DNA of 6,278 bases from an uncultured Ruminococcus sp. (GTDB taxonomy: Bacteria; Bacillota; Clostridia; Oscillospirales; Ruminococcaceae), in contig CABQIF010000118.1 of the NCBI GenBank assembly GCA_902464115.1, forward strand, positions 1 to 6,278, given 5' to 3'. Shown piece by piece: positions 1 through 6,087 of the stretch; position 1 is the first letter of the stretch, and every line of letters begins with the position of its first letter. The translations under genes and the position numbers were made by a program. A model generated the notes under the pieces. That model made no database searches, had not been told where the DNA came from, and was given only the letters and a program-made list of their open reading frames with translations.

Positions 1-46
1 CAATAAGATGCTCAAAAGAGCTACTATTTGCCGCTTTATTATTCAT
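1..46 (-). CDS. Possible 5' end of a further gene (partial, weak)
   Basis: An ATG at 46-44 opens a frame that stays free of stops to the window edge, giving 15 codons beginning MNNKAANSSSFEHLI. A GAGG purine run lies about 11 bases upstream and an AGGAG about 18 bases upstream, which is looser spacing than for the other genes here. Fifteen codons are too few to recognise a family, and this DNA is AT-rich and next to a decayed gene, so the frame could be chance. Bases 47-104 hold no other recognisable feature. Confidence 0.22.
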   Translation of the reverse strand, partial: MNNKAANSSSFEHLI

Positions 47-104
47 ATTATACTTTGCCTCATTCTCCTAATTGTCATAACGTACATTACTAATAACAAC
101 ATAA

Positions 105-671
105 CTAATGAATGTTCGATTCTATTATTCTATATAAGTGTTTAAGCTTATCATCATTTAATCCATTATAATCAACAGCAAGTCAGAAATCAAATGTTCG
201 ATGGAAATCATCCGTATAATCAACATATACAAGCTTTTCACAGTCATCAAATTGATTAGAAGTTATACCAATAATCAAACCTTCTCTTAAATCTTTTTAA
301 TTATAATATGTGCTGTTTGTGTCTTCTGAATCCTGAATGCTATATATTGAAGTTAAGTTTATATATTTTGCAGACAACTTTATTCCTGTTGGTTTCCTAA
401 CTCTTCTATCATTGAGCACTAATCAAGCATGTGACCAATCCTCACGCTATAAAGACACCCAAATTATTTTGATGCTATTTTGTAACAAGTATTCAGCTAA
501 CAAGTAACTGGCATCGCCACAACAGCCAGTTGGAAATTTTTTAAAGTGCAAATCATCCCTAAATTCATGTGCACGATATGCCGCATCAATTGCTTGTCGA
601 AACTTACGAACTAATTGCCCTATTTTCCACCATCTCAAACTGACAAGCGTGTTTTTTACTCTTCTTATCAT
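105..671 (-). pseudogene. Decayed transglutaminase/papain-like cysteine protease-fold protein
   Basis: I read one unbroken minus-strand frame from about 671 to a terminal TAG at 107-105, about 188 codons, with four internal stops: TAG 449-447, TGA 425-423, TAA 299-297 and TGA 185-183. Read through the stops, it looks like one protein. FPTGCCGDAS carries the candidate nucleophile cysteines (codons 524-519). WSHA carries the candidate His (codon 431-429); the TGA that follows sits where SHAW-type motifs have Trp, a one-base change from TGG. Further on are LIIGITSNQF and a Tyr/Asp-rich DDFHRTFDF. In related proteins as I recall them, the Gly in IIGIT (codon 269-267) is the catalytic Asp (DIT). 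The 5' end is uncertain: the recognisable part starts near 623 (IGQLVRKFRQ), overlaps the end of the neighbouring ATPase gene, and lacks a convincing ribosome site. The gene is very probably dead. The fold assignment rests on remembered motif patterns and is moderately sure. Confidence 0.72.
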
Positions 672-2187
672 AGTTCACGCCAACAAACAGCACTTTTCCA
701 TGATAATCCTTCAAACAGCGAATATAATTCCGGTCTTTGATTTGTTCCAATGCAATACCAGTGGTTTGATTCCATTTCAGTTCCACGATCATTGCCGGAT
801 TATGGTTTCCGGTTCTCGGTACAAATACCAGATCCGCAAAGCCTTCTCCGCCTTGCAATTCCCGATAAATCGCATAGCTGTCTTGTGCAGAATAGTATGC
901 CAGACTCAGCACACAAGCCAGCGAATTTTCATCGTTGTATTGAATCACAGAACAGTTGTCGCTGTGAACTTCCTGAAGCATTTCCGCCACTTTTTCCGCA
1001 TTCTGTGCCAGCGTCAATTGCAGCAGCTTGTCGGAACGATGGATGGCATTGTTGACGTTCTGAAATTCTTGTCCCTGGATGGAATTGAGAAATTCCTGCT
1101 GCACTTCCTTGTTGGGAATCCAGGCAGTTTTTGTATCGAAGTCGTATGTCAGATATCCCAGATGCACCAGTAAGGTCAGAATATCATCTGCTGTTTCAAA
1201 GGTACACATATCGTTCTGGAATGTTTTCGTGTTAATAGAAATGTGTTCTCCGGCAATCATCCGAATGATCTTATCCCGCAAGCCGTTCTCATTGCGAACG
1301 ATATACATTTTCAAAGCCTCATAGGTTTCTGTCTGTGTCCAGTAGCTGTCAAAGATGCCGTTCATCATCGCTGATGTTACAGATCTTGGATTATAAATGG
1401 ATACACCATTGACATTATAGCCATCGTACCAATCTTTCGTTTGTTCAAAAGACATATGATAACGTTCACAAAGCTGACGAACTTCCCTCTCTGTAAAACC
1501 AGTGAATTCTGCGAGTGCATATTGATTGGTCATAGAGTATTCATCAAACATATTCAGTGCAGAATGTTGACCATATTTCTTGATTGGAAGAATCCCAGTC
1601 ATATAGGCAAGTGCCACATAGGGTTGTCCTTTCAGAAGATCCCGCAGAAAATCCAGATATTCCTTTTGAGCAGTCGCATTATCCCGATGCACCCGGAAAA
1701 TGGAATCCCATTCGTCAATGATGAAGATAAACTTTTCTTCACATTGACCGTACAGATCTTCCAACGCAATAATCAAACTGGTTTCTTCCGGCTCTATCCC
1801 GGAGAATGTCTGTTTCATCTCTTTTAGCACACGTTTCTGCAAGAAGTCCAGCATTTCATGGACATTTTTGGTTCTGCCAAGGAATTTCTGCATATCGATG
1901 TGAATCACATTATACCGGTTCAAGTGCTTTTCAAAATCCGGTGTCTGTGCAATCTGAAACTTGGAAAACAATTCTCTCGAATCGCAGCCCTTGCTGTAAT
2001 AAGCCGTCAGCATATTCTCTGCCATCGACTTTCCGAATCTTCTGGGACGGCTGACGCAGATCTCCTTGTTTTCTCCAAACAAACATTTATTGGTGAAAGA
2101 AATCAACATGGTCTTATCCACATAAATTTCAGAATAAGTAACTGTAGAGTAAAACAAATCATTTCCTGGGTTCAGATAGATTCCCAT
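604..2187 (-). CDS. AAA-ATPase_like protein with C-terminal PD-(D/E)XK nuclease domain
   Basis: A 527-residue protein of the family that joins an N-terminal AAA-ATPase_like domain to a C-terminal PD-(D/E)XK nuclease-type domain (DUF1703/PDDEXK_9 kind). Visible motifs are a Walker A-like RPRRFGKS at residues 47-54, characteristic of the family, and a Walker B-like FIFIIDEWD at 153-161. In the C-terminal nuclease core are Asp452 (GFADLVF), Glu469 and Lys471 (VELKW), and ALEQI around 479-483. Length is normal and the catalytic residues appear intact, so it is probably functional. The biological role of the family is not settled; it is often multicopy in gut anaerobes and has been suspected of roles in mobile elements or defence, which is inference. 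The start is fixed by GGAGGTG at 2201-2195, seven bases before the ATG. It has its own promoter. I see no hairpin terminator after the stop. The last residues (NRAISS) overlap the 5' part of the decayed gene downstream and may be a junction tail. Confidence 0.93.
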   Translation of the reverse strand: MGIYLNPGNDLFYSTVTYSEIYVDKTMLISFTNKCLFGENKEICVSRPRRFGKSMAENMLTAYYSKGCDSRELFSKFQIAQTPDFEKHLNRYNVIHIDMQKFLGRTKNVHEMLDFLQKRVLKEMKQTFSGIEPEETSLIIALEDLYGQCEEKFIFIIDEWDSIFRVHRDNATAQKEYLDFLRDLLKGQPYVALAYMTGILPIKKYGQHSALNMFDEYSMTNQYALAEFTGFTEREVRQLCERYHMSFEQTKDWYDGYNVNGVSIYNPRSVTSAMMNGIFDSYWTQTETYEALKMYIVRNENGLRDKIIRMIAGEHISINTKTFQNDMCTFETADDILTLLVHLGYLTYDFDTKTAWIPNKEVQQEFLNSIQGQEFQNVNNAIHRSDKLLQLTLAQNAEKVAEMLQEVHSDNCSVIQYNDENSLACVLSLAYYSAQDSYAIYRELQGGEGFADLVFVPRTGNHNPAMIVELKWNQTTGIALEQIKDRNYIRCLKDYHGKVLFVGVNYDKKSKKHACQFEMVENRAISS

Positions 2188-2211
2188 GATGCAGCACCTC
2201 CGTTTTTTCTT

Positions 2212-2240
2212 AGTATACCATAAATTTAAAGAGAAATCAA
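2212..2240 (-). promoter_or_regulatory. Sigma-A-type promoter of the ATPase/nuclease gene
   Basis: On the minus strand, TTGATT (2240-2235) and TATACT (2217-2212) are separated by exactly 17 bases, and a TG one base before the -10 makes it an extended -10. Transcription would start near 2205, giving a very short leader that contains the GGAGGTG ribosome site (2201-2195) before the ATG at 2187. It lies downstream of the terminator of the recombinase operon, so the ATPase gene appears to be expressed independently. Confidence 0.8.
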
Positions 2241-2264
2241 GACAGCAACGCCGTTATAAAATCT

Positions 2265-2307
2265 AAAAATCCTCCCCTGCTTTTATATTTTGCAAAGGAG
2301 GATTTTT
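2265..2307 (-). terminator. Rho-independent terminator of the recombinase operon
   Basis: A perfect 11-bp inverted repeat, AAAAATCCTCC (2265-2275) and GGAGGATTTTT (2297-2307), encloses a 21-base loop whose TGC/GCA can extend the pairing. Read on the minus strand, the stem ends in TTTTT followed by an AGATTTT tract, nine bases after the LSR2 stop at 2318-2316. The A-rich foot of the other arm makes it potentially bidirectional, but no plus-strand gene ends here. Confidence 0.85.
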
Positions 2308-2315
2308 GAAGTGGT

Positions 2316-3872
2316 TCACTTTTCAATGGAAACCGTGACACCTGATTGAAGTGTAAAATCCAGTCGATCGGAAGAAACCGTTACTTTTGTAAGTAGATGT
2401 CGAACCAGTGTTTCATCAAATTCGGTAATGTGATGCGGCTGAGCAGCCAAAAATTCCTGCAGTTCCCGCATACGGTCTTTCTGCTCCTGTTGAGAAACAT
2501 TTTCCCTTAAAGCCTGTTCCTTTTGCTCTCGCAGCCGAAAGATTTCCTGTGCTATCTCCTCATAATCCTCATGCCGTTCTGCACATTCGATCAACTTTTT
2601 CTGAAGAACATCTAATTTTCTCTGTATTTCCTCGGGCAGATTGGATTGTTCCATTTCAATCACTTCAGCCATATTTTCCTGTAAGATAGAAAGGTATGTT
2701 TCACTGCCTCCTGTCAGTTGATTCAAAGCATCCACAAAGGTTTGTTTCAAAGATTCCTCATAGACTGTTCGTGCATGACACGCTCCTTTTTTCTCCAATC
2801 TGGTCATACATCGCCACACCACAGATTTGCAGCCTCGGTTATTCCAATGGATTCTGCGGAATTGTTCCCCGCATTCAGCACAGTAAAGCAAACCAGTAAA
2901 ACAGTGGTTTGCACTAAATCCACGCCGTCTGCCCATACAGTCCACCTGTGAACCGCGCCTTGCAATTTCCTCCTGCACCTGTAAGAACAATGCCCTGGGA
3001 ATAATCGCCTCATGATCGTCCTCCACATAATACTGCGGCATTTCGCCGTTATTTTTAATGCGTTTTTTCTTGAGAAAATCCACAGTATATGTTTTTTGTA
3101 GAAGAGCATCTCCCATATACTTTTCATTTTCCAGAATTAACCGAATCGAACTGTCATGCCATCGGGTATACCCTCTTGCTGTTCGGATACCGTCCCGTTC
3201 CAGTCCCCTTGCGATCTGCTGACAGCTTGCTCCCTCCAGATATTCCCGATAGATTCGTTTTACCGTTTCGGCTTGTTCCGGATTGATGACAAGATCTCCG
3301 TTTTCGTCCTTATCATAGCCAAGAAAACAGCTGGCATTGACCATCACCTTTCCCTGTTGAAACCGATACTGCATTCCCAGTTTGACATTCTGACTCAGAG
3401 ATTCCGATTCCTGTTGTGCCAGAGATGCCATAATGGTAATCAGCACTTCCCCTTTCGCATCCATTGTGTTGATGGACTCTTTTTCAAAATAGATTGGAAT
3501 GTTTTGTGCTTTCAGCTGTCGGATATAATTCAGGCAATCTACTGTGTTTCTGGCGAATCGGCTGATGGATTTGGTAATGAGCATATCAATCTTTCCGTCC
3601 ATGCAGTCCTGAATCATCTGATGAAACTGTTCCCGATGTTTTGTGGAGGTTGCACTGATGCCGTCATCGGCATAGATCCCAGCAAAGACCCATTCCGGAT
3701 TCCTGTGAATGACTTCCTCATAATGTGCAATTTGTGCCTGATAGCTGGTTGCCTGTTCCTCTGTATCCGTGGAAACACGGCAATAGGCTGCCACACGAAT
3801 CTTTCGAGTTTCCTGTGACGTGACAGCATGATTTCTTTGCTTTCGGGGTGGAATTGTAGTGACCTTTGGCAT
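2316..3872 (-). CDS. Large serine recombinase (LSR2)
   Basis: A 518-residue site-specific DNA recombinase of the large serine (resolvase/invertase-related) family, which cuts and rejoins DNA through a phosphoserine link. The N-terminal catalytic domain (about 25-165) has YCRVST with nucleophile Ser34, a DDGISAT loop (69-75) and KSISRFARN with Arg105 and Arg108. A 'recombinase' DNA-binding domain spans about 180-305, including ENEKYMGDALLQKTYT. A zinc ribbon follows, with Cys331, Cys334, Cys355 and Cys365. Then comes a long charged coiled-coil-like segment (about 400-475) and a short beta-rich tail, the usual full architecture. The start is supported by AAGGAG ten bases upstream, which also encodes the last two codons of the preceding small gene. 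It is the last gene of the operon, followed at once by a terminator. Catalytic residues are intact, so it is probably active. It could be a phage integrase or a transposon recombinase; the target site is unknown. Confidence 0.95.
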   Translation of the reverse strand: MPKVTTIPPRKQRNHAVTSQETRKIRVAAYCRVSTDTEEQATSYQAQIAHYEEVIHRNPEWVFAGIYADDGISATSTKHREQFHQMIQDCMDGKIDMLITKSISRFARNTVDCLNYIRQLKAQNIPIYFEKESINTMDAKGEVLITIMASLAQQESESLSQNVKLGMQYRFQQGKVMVNASCFLGYDKDENGDLVINPEQAETVKRIYREYLEGASCQQIARGLERDGIRTARGYTRWHDSSIRLILENEKYMGDALLQKTYTVDFLKKKRIKNNGEMPQYYVEDDHEAIIPRALFLQVQEEIARRGSQVDCMGRRRGFSANHCFTGLLYCAECGEQFRRIHWNNRGCKSVVWRCMTRLEKKGACHARTVYEESLKQTFVDALNQLTGGSETYLSILQENMAEVIEMEQSNLPEEIQRKLDVLQKKLIECAERHEDYEEIAQEIFRLREQKEQALRENVSQQEQKDRMRELQEFLAAQPHHITEFDETLVRHLLTKVTVSSDRLDFTLQSGVTVSIEK

Positions 3873-3879
3873 TGTTGCA

Positions 3880-4302
3880 TTACTCCTTGTTTTGTATCAA
3901 ATGATAAAGATATTCTGCCTGCTGAAATGGTGTATTTCCATCTAATTCTGGTATTTGCTGCGGCAGTTCCAGCGAAAAGCTTGTCTGCGGAAATACTGGT
4001 TTTCTTCTCGTTCTTCCCATTCGCTGCATTGCATTGGCACGATGCTGCCACTCTGCATTTGCCCGAGCATAAGTTTCTTTGTCCAGAATTGCCGGATAAA
4101 AAGCATCTCCAAGGTAGCATTTTCGCTGCAGCATTCGACGAACAGTGCTATGTGCCATGGGATGACCTGCTGCTCTTGCTGCCGACTGTAAACTCATACC
4201 GGCAATATAATTTTGAAAAATAAGGCGAATCTGTGCTGCCTCTTCTGGTACGATCACAGCAGCACCGTTTTCAATTCGGTAGCCGTAAGGAATCTGTCCC
4301 AT
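3880..4302 (-). CDS. Stand-alone recombinase-domain protein lacking the catalytic domain
   Basis: A 140-residue protein that aligns with only the middle, DNA-binding 'recombinase' domain of large serine recombinases. It begins at IPYGYRIENG, where the same domain begins in its neighbour LSR1 (FPYGYCRNDRG, near residue 175). It continues through PEEAAQIRLIFQNYIAG (19-35), a helix-turn-helix-like stretch around 38-58 and RKCYLGDAFYP (60-70). There is no YCRVS catalytic motif and no CxxC zinc ribbon; the C-terminus is a Gln/Pro-rich tail of unknown role. The ATG at 4302 is chosen over the in-frame ATG 30 bases upstream because AAAGGAGGAG sits just before it and it overlaps the LSR1 stop as TGATG, implying translational coupling. 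It is unlikely to be a broken LSR remnant: it has a clean start, a strong ribosome site and a stop that serves the next gene. I infer an accessory DNA-binding subunit; function unproven. Confidence 0.88.
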   Translation of the reverse strand: MGQIPYGYRIENGAAVIVPEEAAQIRLIFQNYIAGMSLQSAARAAGHPMAHSTVRRMLQRKCYLGDAFYPAILDKETYARANAEWQHRANAMQRMGRTRRKPVFPQTSFSLELPQQIPELDGNTPFQQAEYLYHLIQNKE

Positions 4303-4317
4303 CAAATCTCCTCCTTT
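4302..4317 (-). promoter_or_regulatory. Ribosome site and TGATG overlap coupling LSR1 to the small gene
   Basis: On the minus strand AAAGGAGGAG (4317-4308) lies within the last codons of LSR1 (LLKEEI), six bases before the TGATG in which the LSR1 stop TGA (4304-4302) shares its A with the ATG of the next gene (4302-4300). Ribosomes finishing LSR1 can restart directly. This decides the start of the 140-aa gene. Confidence 0.85.
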
Positions 4318-5855
4318 AACAGCAGACCGCATTTGAGCCGAAATCCAATATGATTCCGATCATACAGAATTATTTGTTCTGCAAATGCAGAAAACCATGT
4401 TTCCTGAAATTCCGTCAACATTGCAGAATGCTGCTCTGTAAATCGCAGCAGCTGTTTTAATTCTGCAATTATCTCAGTTTCTCCATGTGTTTCCTGTTCC
4501 AACTGTGCAATTTCCATACGGCAGGACTCCGCTTGTTTCTGCAAAGCATTCATTTCCTGCCGGAATAAAACAGGATCTACAACCTTTTGTGCATACAAAC
4601 GGTGCAGTGTGTTTCTCTTTTCAGCATGAGATTCCAGCTGCTTTTGCAGTTCCTGCATTCGCCGGACATTTTCATCATTGCTGTTCGCTTTCAGCTGTTC
4701 TAACAATGGTTTCAAAATGTGCTTTCTGCTGAAAATCAGTTTGTTCAACAGCGTAACAAAAGCGGCTTTCAATACCTCCTCCCGCACATATTTCATAGGA
4801 CATTTTTGAGCACTTTCAATATGAGCCGCACACGTCCATGCAATTTCATTGCCGCTGTGGATCCTGCGTTTGCAAGTGCTGCCGCATTTGCCGCAAATCA
4901 CCTTTCCAGAAAAAGCATATCGCTTTTGATACTTTCCTGTACCACACACAATGCCTTTTTCGGCAGCTCGCTGTCGAATGACTGCATTTGCTTTTGCAAA
5001 AATTTCCCGACTAACAATCGGTATGTGGTGATCTGAAAGAAGATAACATTCCACTTCTCCATGATTTTTATGCCGATGAAAATGTGCATCTGTATACGTT
5101 TTCTGCAGCAGCACATCTCCCACATATCTTTCATTCGCAGCAATTCCACAAATCGCAGCATCACACCAATGACGTCCATTCTTGAAAGGAATCCCCTCCT
5201 GTTCCAACAGATCTGCAATCTGACAAGAACTTTTTCCGGATAACAAGGCAGAAAAAATGTATTTCACAATTTCTGCCTCCTCAGGTTCGAGCACCATCTC
5301 TCCCCTGTCGTTTCTGCAATACCCATAAGGAAAAGACGATGACACATAGGTACCGTTTTGAAACCGGTGCTGTACTGACCACTTCTCATTTCTGGATATG
5401 GATAAAGATTCTTCCTCTGCCATGCTGCTGAGTATCGTCAGAAACAATTCGCTTTCCATACTGCCGGTGTCTATATTTTCTTTTTCAAAGAAAACGGAAA
5501 CCCCAATTCCTGATAATTCCCGAACAAGAGCGAGGCACTCCGCCGTATTTCTGGAAAACCGACTGATGGATTTCACCAAAATACGGTCTACCCTGCCCAT
5601 GCGGCAAGCCTGTAAAAGGTCTTGCAGTCCAGGACGAATTTCTGCTTTTGTTCCAGTAATGCCAGCATCATAAAAGATACCCGCAGATTCCCACTCTGTA
5701 TGCAGTTTGATCCACACCGCATAATGTTCTTTTTGTGTTTCCAGACTTTCTATCTGGTCATCATGCTCTGTGGAAACACGGCAATAAGCCGCTACACGAC
5801 ATTTTCGATGAACAGCTGCAGAGCGATTTGCCTCAATTTTAGTAATAGTTTTCAT
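4302..5855 (-). CDS. Large serine recombinase (LSR1)
   Basis: A 517-residue large serine recombinase, similar in size and plan to LSR2 but clearly diverged from it. The catalytic domain (about 19-165) has YCRVST with nucleophile Ser28, DAGITGT (63-69) and KSISRFSRN with Arg99 and Arg102. The recombinase DNA-binding domain spans about 175-300 (FPYGY, NERYVGDVLLQKTYT). The zinc ribbon has Cys321, Cys324, Cys342 and Cys352, and a charged coiled-coil-like segment runs over about 386-455. The start is set by AGGAGGTG (5870-5863), seven bases before the ATG. A 30-base gap separates it from the SHOCT-like gene upstream, and its stop overlaps the next start. All catalytic motifs look intact. Having two full-length LSRs in one transcript is unusual for a simple phage integrase and suggests that they cooperate or divide tasks, for example two sites or two directions. 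That is inference. Confidence 0.95.
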   Translation of the reverse strand: MKTITKIEANRSAAVHRKCRVAAYCRVSTEHDDQIESLETQKEHYAVWIKLHTEWESAGIFYDAGITGTKAEIRPGLQDLLQACRMGRVDRILVKSISRFSRNTAECLALVRELSGIGVSVFFEKENIDTGSMESELFLTILSSMAEEESLSISRNEKWSVQHRFQNGTYVSSSFPYGYCRNDRGEMVLEPEEAEIVKYIFSALLSGKSSCQIADLLEQEGIPFKNGRHWCDAAICGIAANERYVGDVLLQKTYTDAHFHRHKNHGEVECYLLSDHHIPIVSREIFAKANAVIRQRAAEKGIVCGTGKYQKRYAFSGKVICGKCGSTCKRRIHSGNEIAWTCAAHIESAQKCPMKYVREEVLKAAFVTLLNKLIFSRKHILKPLLEQLKANSNDENVRRMQELQKQLESHAEKRNTLHRLYAQKVVDPVLFRQEMNALQKQAESCRMEIAQLEQETHGETEIIAELKQLLRFTEQHSAMLTEFQETWFSAFAEQIILYDRNHIGFRLKCGLLLKEEI

Positions 5856-5862
5856 GCTTCTG

Positions 5863-5870
5863 CACCTCCT
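5863..5870 (-). promoter_or_regulatory. Strong ribosome binding site of LSR1
   Basis: AGGAGGTG on the minus strand, seven bases before the ATG of LSR1. It lies in the 30-base gap after the SHOCT-like gene, which holds nothing else recognisable. Confidence 0.85.
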
Positions 5871-5885
5871 TTTGACGTGTCCATA

Positions 5886-6077
5886 TTACCTCTTTTTCGG
5901 CGGAATTGCAAGCGTTTTCGGCAATAAGTCCACGTAAATCGGAGAGAAAGAATGCCGATTTTTGAGCGTTAATTTGTCATATTCCTCAAAAGAAATCAAA
6001 CCGGAATGATATAACGCATCAGTCAGCTTTTGAGCACGGTGGTAATTCAGTTCATCCATCAATTTTTGTTGTTCCAT
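5886..6077 (-). CDS. Small SHOCT-like protein
   Basis: A 63-residue protein. Its centre, AQKLTDALYHSGLISFEEYDKL, has the short-helix/turn/helix look of SHOCT-like domains, in which a Gly-Leu-Ile-Ser/Thr turn precedes an EE(Y/F) helix. Small proteins of this kind are found beside recombinase genes in clostridial mobile elements; the exact role is not known. It has no signal peptide or membrane segment and a basic Pro/Lys-rich end (IPPKKR). The in-frame ATG at 6077 is preferred over the one 39 bases upstream because GAGGA (6089-6085) lies seven bases before it, while the upstream ATG has no ribosome site and would overlap the preceding gene more. It sits ten bases after the stop of the upstream gene and 30 before LSR1, so it is almost certainly co-transcribed with the recombinases. 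It is a candidate recombination directionality or regulatory factor by position only. Confidence 0.8.
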   Translation of the reverse strand: MEQQKLMDELNYHRAQKLTDALYHSGLISFEEYDKLTLKNRHSFSPIYVDLLPKTLAIPPKKR

Positions 6078-6087
6078 AAAAGAATCC

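Noticed and set aside
111..202. Direct repeat AATGTTCGAT at 111-120 and 193-202
   Set aside because: Only ten bases in AT-rich DNA, with two copies, no spacing pattern and no further matches; compatible with chance.
105..671. Stop-codon recoding or a selenocysteine/readthrough mechanism in the left gene
   Set aside because: TAG, TGA and TAA all occur internally, the intact neighbours use TGA or TAA as normal stops, and the putative catalytic Asp is also lost; decay is simpler.
3156..3818. 220-codon open frame on the plus strand opposite LSR2
   Set aside because: It lies entirely within a well-supported recombinase gene, shows no recognisable motif and has no convincing ribosome site; it is a shadow of the opposite strand's codon use. 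The same applies to the plus-strand frames over the ATPase gene (649-1173, 1441-1827, 1858-2223) and LSR1.
4303..4332. Upstream in-frame ATG at 4332 as the start of the 140-aa recombinase-domain gene
   Set aside because: The extra ten residues (MRSAVKGGDL) are just LSR1's 3' end and ribosome site read out of frame; the ATG in TGATG at 4302 has the strong AAAGGAGGAG signal.
3769..5786. A 17-bp identical direct repeat (GTGGAAACACGGCAATA on the plus strand) at 3769-3785 and 5770-5786, considered as an attachment or recombination site
   Set aside because: Both copies encode the catalytic YCRVST motif of the two recombinases; protein conservation explains the identity.
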